DNA from: JBOZRQ01 sp050789255
GTDB taxonomy: Bacteria; Bacillota; Sulfobacillia; Symbiobacteriales; Symbiobacteriaceae
DNA length: 64,000 nucleotides
Direction of reading: 5' to 3'
Assembly: GCA_050789255.1 (NCBI GenBank)
Contig: JBOZRQ010000033.1
Location: 124,001-188,000 of the forward strand
Shown: piece after piece, positions 32,388-41,225 of the stretch
Position numbering within the stretch: the first letter of the stretch is position 1
Layout of the letters: every line of letters begins with the position of its first letter
The notes under the pieces: model-generated
What the model was told of the DNA's origin: nothing
The model's input: only the letters and a program-made list of their open reading frames with translations
The model's database searches: none
Position numbers and translations under genes: made by a program

Positions 32388-34127
32388 ATGTCTATAAACG
32401 GGGCGCTCCGCTTTCTTTGGACCTATCTCAAGCCACTGGGCGCCCGGCTTCTGCTGCTCGTCGTACTCATGCTAGGGGCCACCGGCCTGCGGCTCCTCTT
32501 CCCCCAGTTCCTGCGGACGCTGGTGGATGAAGCGCTGGCGGGCGCGCCGCTCCCGGCTCTGCTGCTCCCGGCTGGGCTCTTCCTTGCCGGAGCGATTCTG
32601 ATTCAGATCCTGCGGGTAAGCGCCATCATGCTCTCGGAGCGCATTGCCTGGGCGGCGACCAACTCCTTGCGCTTCGACCTGGCCCGGCACGTGCTGCACC
32701 TGGACATCGCCTTCCACAAGGAGCACACCCCCGGTGAGCTGATCGAGCGAGTGGACGGCGACGTGACAACACTGGCCGGCTTCTTTTCGCAGTTCATCGG
32801 CCAGGTCGGTACCTCGCTGGTCCTGATTCTTGGCGTGCTGGTCTTCCTCTTTACCGAAGGGTGGCTCCCCGGCCTGGTGGGCCTGGGTTCCTTCCTCCTA
32901 AATAGCGCGGTGGTCTTGAGCGTCTCGTCGATCACGGTGAAGGCGTGGTCGGGCATTCGGGCATCGGCGGCAGAGATGTTCTCCTTCGTGGAAGAGCGGA
33001 TCGCCGGCCGCGAAGAGGTAAAGGCTTCGGGGGCGGCCTCCCACGTAGTCCGCGAGCTGGTCGCCATGTCGTCCAAACACTGGCGGCTCCGCCTGCGGGC
33101 TCGGTTCCTGGAGTCGACCGCGTCGAACCTGACCGTGGATGCCTGGGTGCTAAGCCAGTTTGCGATGTTGCTGCTCGCCTATTTCCTGTACCGGAACGGC
33201 GGCATGACGCTTGGCACCGCGATGATGCTCTTCTTCTACACGGACCTGCTCAATGAGCCGATCATGACGATTCGGGAGCAGATGAATGAGCTGCAGCGCG
33301 CCCGGGCGGCCCTTGGGCGCCTGGTCAAACTGAAGGCGGTGTCGCCATCGATCATCGACGGCGAGGGCGCCGTCCTGCCCAGCGGACCGCTGGCGGTAAC
33401 GGCTGACCAGGTCGCCTTCCAGTACGAGGAGGGGCGCCCCGTTCTGAAGGATCTTTCCTTTCATCTGGAGCCCGGTCAGGTGCTGGGACTGCTCGGGCGG
33501 ACCGGCAGCGGGAAGTCGAGCCTGATCCGCCTGCTCTGCCGCCAGTACGATCCACAGGCCGGGGCCGTCCAGGTGGGTGGCGCGGATGTCCGGCGCCTTC
33601 GGCTGGACGACCTGCGGAGCCGGGTGGGCCTGATCACCCAGGAGGTGGGCCTCTTTGGCGGCACCCTCCGCGAGAACCTGGCCCTCTTTAACCCGGACAT
33701 CACCGACGAGCAGATCTGGCACGCGGTGACCAACCTTGGCCTGACGGAATGGTTCGGGCGTTTCGAGGCGGGACTGGACAGCCGCATCGGCCCCGCGGGC
33801 GGCGGGCTTTCGGCCGGGGAGGCCCAGTTGCTCGCCCTGGTCCGGCTTTCGCTCCGGGACCCCGGCCTGATCATCCTCGACGAGTTTACGGCCCGGATCG
33901 ACCCCGTCACCGAGGCGCTCCTGCAGACGGCGGTGGACCGGCTCCTGACCGGCCGCACGGCGGTCATTATCGCCCACCGGCTGACCACGGTCGAGCGGGC
34001 CGACCAGATTCTCGTCCTGGAAGAGGGCGAAATCGTTGAGTGGGGCGCCCGGGCCCTGCTCGCCCAAGACCCGGAGTCCCACTATAGCCAGCTGCGCAAC
34101 GCTGGCCACAAGGAGGTGCTGGCCTAG
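32388..34127 (+). CDS. ABC exporter subunit (second pair, LSAGE type)
   Basis: A 579-aa half-transporter, closely similar in architecture to the 28268 gene product: Walker A LLGRTGSGKSS, degenerate signature GLSAGEAQ, Walker B LIILDEFTARID with catalytic Glu, switch AHRLTT. ATG 32388 (SINGALRFLWTYLK) is preferred over the in-frame start at 32328 because AAAGGGG precedes it by 10 nt; spacing is long and a T-run intervenes, so initiation is probably inefficient and regulated. The stop and the next start overlap (TAGTG). Confidence 0.92.
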   Translation: MSINGALRFLWTYLKPLGARLLLLVVLMLGATGLRLLFPQFLRTLVDEALAGAPLPALLLPAGLFLAGAILIQILRVSAIMLSERIAWAATNSLRFDLARHVLHLDIAFHKEHTPGELIERVDGDVTTLAGFFSQFIGQVGTSLVLILGVLVFLFTEGWLPGLVGLGSFLLNSAVVLSVSSITVKAWSGIRASAAEMFSFVEERIAGREEVKASGAASHVVRELVAMSSKHWRLRLRARFLESTASNLTVDAWVLSQFAMLLLAYFLYRNGGMTLGTAMMLFFYTDLLNEPIMTIREQMNELQRARAALGRLVKLKAVSPSIIDGEGAVLPSGPLAVTADQVAFQYEEGRPVLKDLSFHLEPGQVLGLLGRTGSGKSSLIRLLCRQYDPQAGAVQVGGADVRRLRLDDLRSRVGLITQEVGLFGGTLRENLALFNPDITDEQIWHAVTNLGLTEWFGRFEAGLDSRIGPAGGGLSAGEAQLLALVRLSLRDPGLIILDEFTARIDPVTEALLQTAVDRLLTGRTAVIIAHRLTTVERADQILVLEEGEIVEWGARALLAQDPESHYSQLRNAGHKEVLA

Positions 34128-35902
34128 TGAGCGCTGTTTCCTTTGTGCGGCGGATGTACGGCATGATGCTGCCCGCCGCCCTGCTCACGGCCCTCGGCTT
34201 TGGCGTCGGCTCCGGTTTGGGCGCCCTGGCCACCATCATGACCTCCCGCTTCTTCGACTCGCTGCCGGGTACCACCCAAGTGCCCGTACGGTACGCCTTC
34301 GCCTTTCTGGTGGGCCACATCGCCTCCATGCTCGTGGAATACGTCTGGATGTACGGCATCACCCTGATGGACCGCTTCTCCACCACCCTCTTGCGGGTCA
34401 ACATGCTGCAAGGCGTCTACCGGCGGCCCGGCGCTTTCCCTCTCTCTGTCACCCCGGGCGAAGCGATCACCCGCTTCCGCGACGACGTGCAGGAGAGCAG
34501 CTTTCAAATGAACCGCTTCGCCCTGTCGCTCGTCCACCTGGGCACCGCCCTGGGCCTGTTCGCCTATCTGTTCACCATCCAGCCGCTGCTGGCCGCCATC
34601 GGCTGCGCCACGGTGGGGGTCATGTTCCTGATCATGCGGCGGATTCAGCAGAGAATCGTCATCTACCGCGACCAGGTCATGGAGCGCACCGAAGCGGTCA
34701 CAGGCTACCTGGGTGAGATCTTCAGCGCCGTGAGTGTCCTGCAGGTGGCTGGCGCAGTGCCCGATGCCCTGCGGCGGTTCCGGGAGGTCAACCGGGACCG
34801 GGAGGAGGTAGCCTTGCGCGAGCGGCTCCAGTGGGGGTTGCTCATTGCCATCTCCCAGAATGGGTTCTACCTGGGCCTTGGCCTGGTGATTCTGGCGGCG
34901 GCGCCCATGCTGGCCGCGGGCCAGTTCACCCCGGGCAAGTTCGCCCTCTTTCAGCTGCTCCTCCAGCAGATTGGCTGGCGCCTGTGGGGCATTTCCGAAT
35001 CGGTCGCTCAGTTTCAGGCCATGGGCGTCTACCAGGCCCGCATGGCGGAGATGGCTGGCGGCAATGAGCCCCTGTTGACGAGGCTGCCGCTGCACTTCTC
35101 GGAGGAGTTGGTGCCGGACCCGCTACCCTCGCGGTCCACGGCCGACCGGCTGCAGGTGCTCAGCGTACACGATCTGACCTATCACCATGCCGATTCGGGG
35201 CGGGGCATCGGGTCCGTCTCCTTCACCATCCCACGGGGCTCTTTCACCGTGATCACGGGGAAGATCGGTTCCGGCAAAACGACGCTGGTCCGAACGCTGC
35301 TCGGCCTCCTGCCAAAGGAGAGCGGCGAGGTCCGCTGGAACGGCCAGCCGGTCGCCGAGCCGATGGCGTTCTTCACGCCGCCCCGCATCGCCTATACGCC
35401 CCAGGTGCCCAAGATCTTCTCGGGCACGGTCCGCGGGAACATTCTCATGGGGCTCGACCCGTCGGCCGTTGACCTTGAATCCGCCGTTCAGGCTGCCATT
35501 CTGGAGCCCGACCTGGCCCAGTTTCCGGCTGGCCTGGAGACGGAGGTAGGCTCCCGGGGCCTGAAACTCTCAGGCGGCCAGGTGCAGCGGACGGCGGCAG
35601 CCCGCATGTTCGCCCGGCGCCCGGAGCTGCTGGTGCTGGACGATATCTCCTCCGCCCTTGACAACGAGACGGAGGCGCAACTCTGGAACCGCCTCTTCGC
35701 CCACGAAGGTGCGACGGTGCTGTGCGTATCGAATCGCAGGGCAGCTCTGGAGCGGGCCGACCAAATCCTGCTCGTGGATCAAGGCAGGCTGGTTGCGGCA
35801 GGGTCGCTGGCTGAACTGCTGCAAACCTCGCCGGCCATGGTGGAACTGTGGGCGGCGGTGGCCCCGGAGGACGCGGCCCATCCGGTCTCGCTCGTCGGGT
35901 AA
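34127..35902 (+). CDS. ABC exporter subunit (second pair), switch His replaced
   Basis: A 591-aa ABC half-transporter starting at GTG 34127. Walker A is ITGKIGSGKTT, signature KLSGGQVQR, Walker B LLVLDDISSALD (Asp where catalytic Glu is expected). In its switch region the usual His is Asn (CVSNRRAALERAD), whereas its homolog at 30010 keeps the His. So the ATP site using this Walker A/B is probably inactive, and the transporter is a strongly asymmetric heterodimer with the 32388 product. The two ABC pairs look like ancient duplicates of each other. Confidence 0.92.
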   Translation: MSAVSFVRRMYGMMLPAALLTALGFGVGSGLGALATIMTSRFFDSLPGTTQVPVRYAFAFLVGHIASMLVEYVWMYGITLMDRFSTTLLRVNMLQGVYRRPGAFPLSVTPGEAITRFRDDVQESSFQMNRFALSLVHLGTALGLFAYLFTIQPLLAAIGCATVGVMFLIMRRIQQRIVIYRDQVMERTEAVTGYLGEIFSAVSVLQVAGAVPDALRRFREVNRDREEVALRERLQWGLLIAISQNGFYLGLGLVILAAAPMLAAGQFTPGKFALFQLLLQQIGWRLWGISESVAQFQAMGVYQARMAEMAGGNEPLLTRLPLHFSEELVPDPLPSRSTADRLQVLSVHDLTYHHADSGRGIGSVSFTIPRGSFTVITGKIGSGKTTLVRTLLGLLPKESGEVRWNGQPVAEPMAFFTPPRIAYTPQVPKIFSGTVRGNILMGLDPSAVDLESAVQAAILEPDLAQFPAGLETEVGSRGLKLSGGQVQRTAAARMFARRPELLVLDDISSALDNETEAQLWNRLFAHEGATVLCVSNRRAALERADQILLVDQGRLVAAGSLAELLQTSPAMVELWAAVAPEDAAHPVSLVG

Positions 35903-35911
35903 GAATCAATG

Positions 35912-35953
35912 AAAATGCAGCCGGAAGCGTCTTGCCACCGGCTGCATTCTTGT
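35912..35953 (+). terminator. Terminator of the second ABC operon
   Basis: AATGCAGCCGG and CCGGCTGCATT form a perfect 11-bp stem with a 13-nt loop, followed by CTTGT; it also serves the convergent gene. Confidence 0.85.
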
Positions 35954-35954
35954 A

Positions 35955-36329
35955 TCACCTTGAAAGGGGCCCTTGGGGGTAGGGCGGGACGTTGGGCAGG
36001 GGCTGATAGGGCGTCGGCGGCAGGGTTACACCCAGCTCTTCGCTCCAGCGGACGAACTCGGTCAGAATGTCGGCGTCGAGATACTTGGCCGTCATGATCA
36101 TGTGGCCGAGGAAGTAGGCCAGGCTCCGGCGCATCTCGGCGAGGAGTTGCTCAGGCGGAGCGCCCCCGCCCCACTCCCGCCCCCGCACCTGGTGGAAGTA
36201 CGCCTGGGCGCGGGCTGCGAAGTTACCGGCATCCTTACTGAGGAAGGCTGCCAGGTCAAGCACCTGCTCCTCCTTCGATAACCCTTCCAAGCCGTCGTTT
36301 CCCGGGAGCCCTTCGGTCTGAAACCTCAC
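35955..36329 (-). CDS. Hypothetical all-helical protein (MazG-like?)
   Basis: At least 124 residues, mostly helical: LDLAAFLSKDAGNFAARAQA, SLAYFLGHMIMTAKYLDAD and a Pro-rich end (LPPTPYQPLPNVPPYPQ). The pattern hints at a MazG-like NTP pyrophosphohydrolase but the EExxE motifs are not clear. GTG at 36329 has a purine-rich site only ~3 nt away. The frame stays open upstream, and CTG at 36368 has GGGAGGG at a 7-nt spacing, so the real protein may be 13 residues longer (KGQYDGLQWGEI...). Unknown function. Confidence 0.55.
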   Translation of the reverse strand: MRFQTEGLPGNDGLEGLSKEEQVLDLAAFLSKDAGNFAARAQAYFHQVRGREWGGGAPPEQLLAEMRRSLAYFLGHMIMTAKYLDADILTEFVRWSEELGVTLPPTPYQPLPNVPPYPQGPLSR

Positions 36330-36428
36330 GATCTCTCCCCACTGCAGGCCGTCATACTGCCCCTTCAGTTGGAATCCCTCCCTGCCCTGATTGTATCAGA
36401 ACAGATGTTCGTGGTACAACCGCGACAT

Positions 36429-36896
36429 TCACCGATAAGTTGCCAAGGTGATGCCGTCGGCGGCCAGGGCTGCTGCGACCTCCGCCTCGGTGAAGGAGGC
36501 CAAGCCGGCATCGGTCAGAATCTGAAGGTCGGTGCTGTGCAGGGCGATCTCATCGAAGTGGGCCCACCGTGCCCCATCCACGTTGTCACCCTGGAAGTCC
36601 GGCGGGATCTCCCCGCTGCCGTCCGCCCGAAAGCACATCAGGATGAAGTGGTAGCCGCCGTCGCCGGAGGTCCCGCGAATCTCGTGCACACCCACAAACC
36701 GCGGGTTTTCAATCACGATGCCCGCCTCTTCCTGCACCTCCCGGGCGACCGCCTCGACGGCGCTCTCCCCTGGTTCAATCTTTCCCCCCGGACAGAGCCA
36801 GGCGCCCGCAAACGGCCCCCGCTGCTGCTTGATAAAGAGGACTCGTCCAACGGGGTCCTTCACGACCCCGATCACACCAGTCACGATTTTGGTCAA
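36429..36896 (-). CDS. Nudix hydrolase
   Basis: A 155-aa Nudix protein started at TTG 36896, which has GGAGGG 9 nt upstream. The Nudix box GGKIEPGESAVEAVAREVQE continues EAGI (Gx5Ex7REVxEEAGI) and is complete. KQQRGPFAGAWLCPGG before it resembles MutT/8-oxo-dGTPase-type members, hydrolysing nucleoside diphosphate-linked substrates. No neighbours in an operon are evident. Confidence 0.9.
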   Translation of the reverse strand: MTKIVTGVIGVVKDPVGRVLFIKQQRGPFAGAWLCPGGKIEPGESAVEAVAREVQEEAGIVIENPRFVGVHEIRGTSGDGGYHFILMCFRADGSGEIPPDFQGDNVDGARWAHFDEIALHSTDLQILTDAGLASFTEAEVAAALAADGITLATYR

Positions 36897-37182
36897 GGTT
36901 CTCTTCCCTCCGTCCTGCCGATGCTTCCAGCATAACATGTCGACATCTGGCGATGAAAAGGAGAAACGCACTCTCAGCCTTCGACAGGCCGACAGTGCGT
37001 TCCATTGAGGTTGACGCTATCACGCTGATCCTCTTGGTTCTGAACCCGCTGGCTTACTTCGCTACCCGGTAGCGGTTGGCCCAGGACTGAGAAGTACTGG
37101 CCGCCGTCACGGATGTAAGAGGCGGCGACCCTGGCTCCTGAGCGTCCGTGTATGCGGGCGCTCTTCCTCATTGTGGACCAAA

Positions 37183-37992
37183 TCAGGTGGTTCTAAATCT
37201 CCCCTCCACCAGAGATTCCAAGAGGACAGCCACTCCGTCCTCCATGTTCGACAGCGTCTCCCAGCCAGCAATCGCCTTCACCCCGGGGTGGGCGTTGGCC
37301 ATGGCGACGCCCAGTCCTGCGGTTTGGAGAATCTCCAGGTCGTTGAGGTAGTCGCCCACGGCGAGCGACTGCTCCACCGGAATTCCCAGGTGCTCCAGCA
37401 GGGTGGTGAGGCCCCGGCCCTTCCCGCCCTCGGGCGGCAGGATCTCCATGTAGGTGGTATGCGAGCGAACCACCTGAACGGGGGCGCCTGACGCCACCAG
37501 CGCCGCCTCCGCCTGGTCCAGTACCGGCTGCTCGGCGATGGTCAGGACCTTCACCACGCCCGACAGGCTGGCCGGACTCATGGCGGGCACCTCCTCCGCC
37601 GTGATGCCGTCGAGCCTCAGGTGCTCAGCGATCGTATCGTTCATGCCGAAGATCAGCCCGCGGCGCGAGCCGTGGACCACCATGTCGAGTTTATGCTCCA
37701 GCAGAATCGGCCACACGGCCTCCAGCACCGGCCGGGGCAGTTCGTGGCGGAAGATGTCCTCACCGGTGACCGGGTCGTAGCCAAGGCATCCGTTGAGCAA
37801 GATCAGCGGCGTGCGGGTCTGGAGCTGCGAAATGTAGCGTTGCATGGCCGCCACACCTCGGCCCGTGGCGATGGTGAAGCGCCCACCTGCCGCCTCAAAG
37901 CGCTGGACGGCCCGGACGGTGCGCTCTGAGATCGTCTTGTCATCCCGGAGCAGGGTACCGTCCATGTCAGAAACTACGAGGCTGTACTGCAA
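37183..37992 (-). CDS. Cof-type HAD phosphatase
   Basis: A 269-aa HAD hydrolase with motif I SDMDGTLL (nucleophile Asp10, acid Asp12 or nearby), motif II TIATGRG, motif III Lys in GKGRG and motif IV AVGDYLNDLEIL. The C2 cap between motifs II and III identifies the Cof subfamily acting on sugar phosphates or nucleotide/flavin phosphates. Start is TTG 37992 with GGGGGCG some 11 nt upstream, a weak site. Confidence 0.92.
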   Translation of the reverse strand: MQYSLVVSDMDGTLLRDDKTISERTVRAVQRFEAAGGRFTIATGRGVAAMQRYISQLQTRTPLILLNGCLGYDPVTGEDIFRHELPRPVLEAVWPILLEHKLDMVVHGSRRGLIFGMNDTIAEHLRLDGITAEEVPAMSPASLSGVVKVLTIAEQPVLDQAEAALVASGAPVQVVRSHTTYMEILPPEGGKGRGLTTLLEHLGIPVEQSLAVGDYLNDLEILQTAGLGVAMANAHPGVKAIAGWETLSNMEDGVAVLLESLVEGRFRTT

Positions 37993-38070
37993 TGTTTCGT
38001 GTCGCCCCCAGGTCCATAGTCTGCCGCAATCGCCTTCAGCTTAGCAACGAGCGTAGGATCACCCCATAGC

Positions 38071-38952
38071 TCATGGGCGCTCCCCCCGTGCACAGGTCTC
38101 GATTTCGGCCATGGCCTCCTCGTAGGTGACCCGAGGCCTGTACCCAAGCCTGCGGGCCTTCTCCGTGGAGAAGTGCCATCGACGGGGAATCCCGCCCGGC
38201 TCAGGGGTGACGCCTACCCACCGGGACATCCGCCCCCAGTACTCGTCGTTGGGAACCTCGCCGTCCACCGCCGTGTAAGCCTGTCCCACAGCTTCCGGGA
38301 TGCGGATGGCCAGCAGGGTCAGATCGACCAGGTTCTCCACATGGACCCACTGGAAGAGCCCCTCGGGGTGCCAACGAATCACACCGTCGCGCACCTTCTG
38401 AAGGGCGATCGGCCCCCAGTAGGAGGTCGGATGGGCAGAGAGCACGTTGCACGGCCGGATCACCAGCACCGGGAGCCCCTGTTCACTGGCGCGCCAGACG
38501 ACCCGCTCGGCTTCCGTCTTGGTCGCCTGGTACGGGTTCTTGGGGTCCGGGCAAAGCGGCGAGGTCTCATCGAACGACGTCTCGTTGTACAGGTCGTACA
38601 CGGAGATCGTGGAGATGTGAACGAACAGTTCCACGCCGGTCCGCATGGCCGTGTCGACCATGGTCTGTGTGCCGTGAACGTTGGTCTTCTCCGAGATCGC
38701 CGAATCTCCCCCGATGTAGGCGGCGGAGTGAATCACCAGCTGGACCCCGTCCATCGCTGCCTGCACCGCTGTAGGGTCGGTGATATCCGCCTGTACCCAC
38801 TCCACGGGCTGTCCCGCGAACTCGGGCAACGGGTCCGGGCGCCGCACCAGCGCCCGCACCTTCAAGCCCTCCGAAAGAAGACGATGTGCAATCCGGCTGC
38901 CAACCGTACCCGTAATGCCTGTAACAAGGGCTAGCTTGCCGATCAGTTCCAT
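38071..38952 (-). CDS. Extended SDR / NAD-dependent epimerase-like protein
   Basis: A 293-aa protein with TGITGTVGSRIAHRLL for NAD(P), HSAAYIGG, catalytic Ser in ISTISVYD and YQATK as the Tyr-xxx-Lys pair. The sequence looks like the NAD-dependent epimerase/dehydratase or 3-beta-HSD group rather than UDP-sugar epimerase specifically. ATG 38952 has GGAGGG 6 nt upstream. Substrate not assignable. Confidence 0.88.
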   Translation of the reverse strand: MELIGKLALVTGITGTVGSRIAHRLLSEGLKVRALVRRPDPLPEFAGQPVEWVQADITDPTAVQAAMDGVQLVIHSAAYIGGDSAISEKTNVHGTQTMVDTAMRTGVELFVHISTISVYDLYNETSFDETSPLCPDPKNPYQATKTEAERVVWRASEQGLPVLVIRPCNVLSAHPTSYWGPIALQKVRDGVIRWHPEGLFQWVHVENLVDLTLLAIRIPEAVGQAYTAVDGEVPNDEYWGRMSRWVGVTPEPGGIPRRWHFSTEKARRLGYRPRVTYEEAMAEIETCARGERP

Positions 38953-39039
38953 GAAGACCCTCCAAGAACGGATAGTCCGTATGATTTCGTGATGGAGAGT
39001 AGGAAGCCCCTGCCCCTTGGATTACGGATTTGCCCGGCT

Positions 39040-39080
39040 TCAATCCAAAAGAAACAGCCCTGACCGACCAGGTCAGGGCC
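39040..39080 (-). terminator. Terminator of the chemoreceptor gene
   Basis: On the minus strand GCCCTGACC and GGTCAGGGC form a 9-bp stem with a 5-nt loop, followed by TGTTTCTTTTGG, about 20 nt after the stop at 39098. Confidence 0.8.
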
Positions 39081-39097
39081 TTCGCTCACACGCCAAC

Positions 39098-41050
39098 TCA
39101 GGAACTCGTCCGGAACCGCTCCGTTTGCCGGTAGGTGGCCTCTGCCACCCGGGCCATCTCGGAAGCGGAGGCTGACAGTTGCTCCGTCGAAGCAGCGTTG
39201 CCCTGGGCGATCATCGACAGGTCCCGGGCATGGGCGCCGATGGCCACCAGGGTCGCACGCTGCTGCTCCATCGCCGCAGCGGTGCGGGTCAGCAAGAGGC
39301 TGCTCTCGCGGGCCGCCGTCTCGATCCGATCCATGTCAGCCGACAGTTCCCCGACGCTCTCTGCTGCCTGCCTGGCGTCGTCGACGGCCTTCTGGACCAG
39401 AACGGCGATCTCCTTGGCGGACATGCCTGCGCTGGCGGCCAGCTTGCCCACCTCGGTGGCAACCACGGCGAAACCACGGCCGTTCTCTCCGGCGCGGGCC
39501 GCCTCAATCGCCGCGTTCAGCGACAGCAGGTTCGTCTTGTTGGCAATGCCCTCAATCACGCCGGTGATCCGGCTGATGTGTTCGCTGCTGGCGGCGATCG
39601 ACTGCACCACCTCGACCATGCGGGCCATCTTCGCACGGCCTGCGATCACGCTCGAGACGGTCTCCGCGGACTTGGTGCTGGCGGTGGAAGCGCTGGCAGC
39701 GATCTCCGCGATGGTCTGGCCGGATTCCTGCACCGAGGTTGTCACCTGATCCACGGTGGACATCTGGTCCCCCGCACCGGCTGCGATCTCCTCGATCGCC
39801 CCGCTGATCTCGTTGGTGGACTCGGCCACCTGGCGGGCGTTGTCCCGTACATTCTCCACGGTCTCGGACAGGGAGGCCAGGGCGGTGTTGAAGTGGTTAC
39901 AAAGCTCGGCCAGCTCCCCACTCGCCTCCGTTCGGATCGGATGGGTCAGGTCCCCCTGAGCCATGGCCTGGCTGGAGGCGACCATCTCCCGGAGCAGGGC
40001 CGAAAGCCTTGATGCAGCGTTGATCGCATTCTCCTGAGCATCCCGGAACTTGCCCTGGGCAGTGCCAATCGCTGCGTCGCGGACCTCCAGGCGGCCATCG
40101 GCAAGCGTGGCCAACTGGGCGTTCAGCGCGGCCACGGTCCCCTCGATCTGATCGGCGGCATGGTTGGCGGCGGCCTTGATGCGCCCCAGTTCACCGGGGA
40201 GGGTGGCGACGATGCGGCGCCCGAACTCGCCGCGGGCCATGCTGCCGAGCATCTGTCCCATGTCGCCCAGGGCGACTTCCACCCCGTCGAGGGCCCGGTT
40301 CATCACCCTGGCCATCTCAGCGAAACGGGAATGCCCGACGATATCGGCGCGGGCGGTCATGTCGCCCTGGTCGAAGGCGTCAAGGGCCCTTGCAAGCTCC
40401 TCCAGCGGTTCAGTAAGCCAGCGGCGGACGGTCCGGGTCAGCCAGTACGCCGCCAGTCCGCCCACGGCCGCCACTACCCAGAGGAGCAGCGACGGCACGC
40501 CCAACTGAGACCCTGCCAGCAGCAACAGCGCGAGCAGCATCGGCCACCCTGCAACCAGGGCGACTTGGCCACTGACGCCGATCTTCTGGCCAAAACTCAT
40601 CTTGCGCTTGGCGGCGGCCAGGGTGTCGACCAGCCCCTTCTCCCCGGCCCACATGCGCTTGTAGAGGTTTTCAGCCGCAGCGATCTCCTCACGGGTGGGC
40701 CGCCGACGTACCGAGCGGTAACGAATGATGCGGCCATCTTGCATCACCGGGGAGACAAATGCCTTTACCCAGTAGTGGTCGCCGTTTTTGCACCGGTTCT
40801 TGACCAGCCCCACCCAACGCTCGCCGGCCTGAATGGTCCGCCACATGTCGGCAAACGCCTCCGGGGGCATCTCGGGGTGGCGAACGAGGTTGTGGCTCTT
40901 TCCTACCAGTTCATCCTGGGAGAAGCCGGCGATTTCGCAGAATGCAGTGTTTGCCGTGGTCACGATGCCCTTGAGGTCGGTCTCGGAGATCAGACGCTCC
41001 TCCGGCGGGTAGTGACGCTCGACGTTGGTAATAGGGAGGTTCTTCTTCAC
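39098..41050 (-). CDS. Aer-like PAS-domain chemoreceptor (MCP)
   Basis: A 650-aa methyl-accepting chemotaxis protein. Residues ~10-120 form a PAS domain like that of Aer (FCEIAGFSQDELVGKSHNLVRHP, then WVGLVKNRCKNGDHYWV), suggesting redox or oxygen sensing. Two close hydrophobic segments (~165-205) anchor it from the cytoplasmic side, followed by HAMP-like repeats (~205-400) and the signalling domain, whose tip EGIANKTNLLSLNAAIEAAR-AGENGRGFAVVATEVGKLA is well kept. Signals to CheW/CheA. Monocistronic. Confidence 0.93.
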   Translation of the reverse strand: MKKNLPITNVERHYPPEERLISETDLKGIVTTANTAFCEIAGFSQDELVGKSHNLVRHPEMPPEAFADMWRTIQAGERWVGLVKNRCKNGDHYWVKAFVSPVMQDGRIIRYRSVRRRPTREEIAAAENLYKRMWAGEKGLVDTLAAAKRKMSFGQKIGVSGQVALVAGWPMLLALLLLAGSQLGVPSLLLWVVAAVGGLAAYWLTRTVRRWLTEPLEELARALDAFDQGDMTARADIVGHSRFAEMARVMNRALDGVEVALGDMGQMLGSMARGEFGRRIVATLPGELGRIKAAANHAADQIEGTVAALNAQLATLADGRLEVRDAAIGTAQGKFRDAQENAINAASRLSALLREMVASSQAMAQGDLTHPIRTEASGELAELCNHFNTALASLSETVENVRDNARQVAESTNEISGAIEEIAAGAGDQMSTVDQVTTSVQESGQTIAEIAASASTASTKSAETVSSVIAGRAKMARMVEVVQSIAASSEHISRITGVIEGIANKTNLLSLNAAIEAARAGENGRGFAVVATEVGKLAASAGMSAKEIAVLVQKAVDDARQAAESVGELSADMDRIETAARESSLLLTRTAAAMEQQRATLVAIGAHARDLSMIAQGNAASTEQLSASASEMARVAEATYRQTERFRTSS

Positions 41051-41225
41051 GGCGATTCCTCCAGGGCTGTCAGTAATCCAAAGCTACTAATGAATGGGTC
41101 CCGAGTCCATCCGACCAGGGTACGATTTCTCGCCCCGATTTGTAGCTATATGGGCTACTGCATTAACCATGTGTCGCTATCCTCTGGTACACTGTAAAGG
41201 CAGATTGCGGCTTAGGAGGATCTCC

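Noticed and set aside
36974..37171. 65-codon minus-strand frame between Nudix and Cof genes
   Set aside because: No ribosome binding site before its ATG and no recognisable features; region otherwise appears empty.
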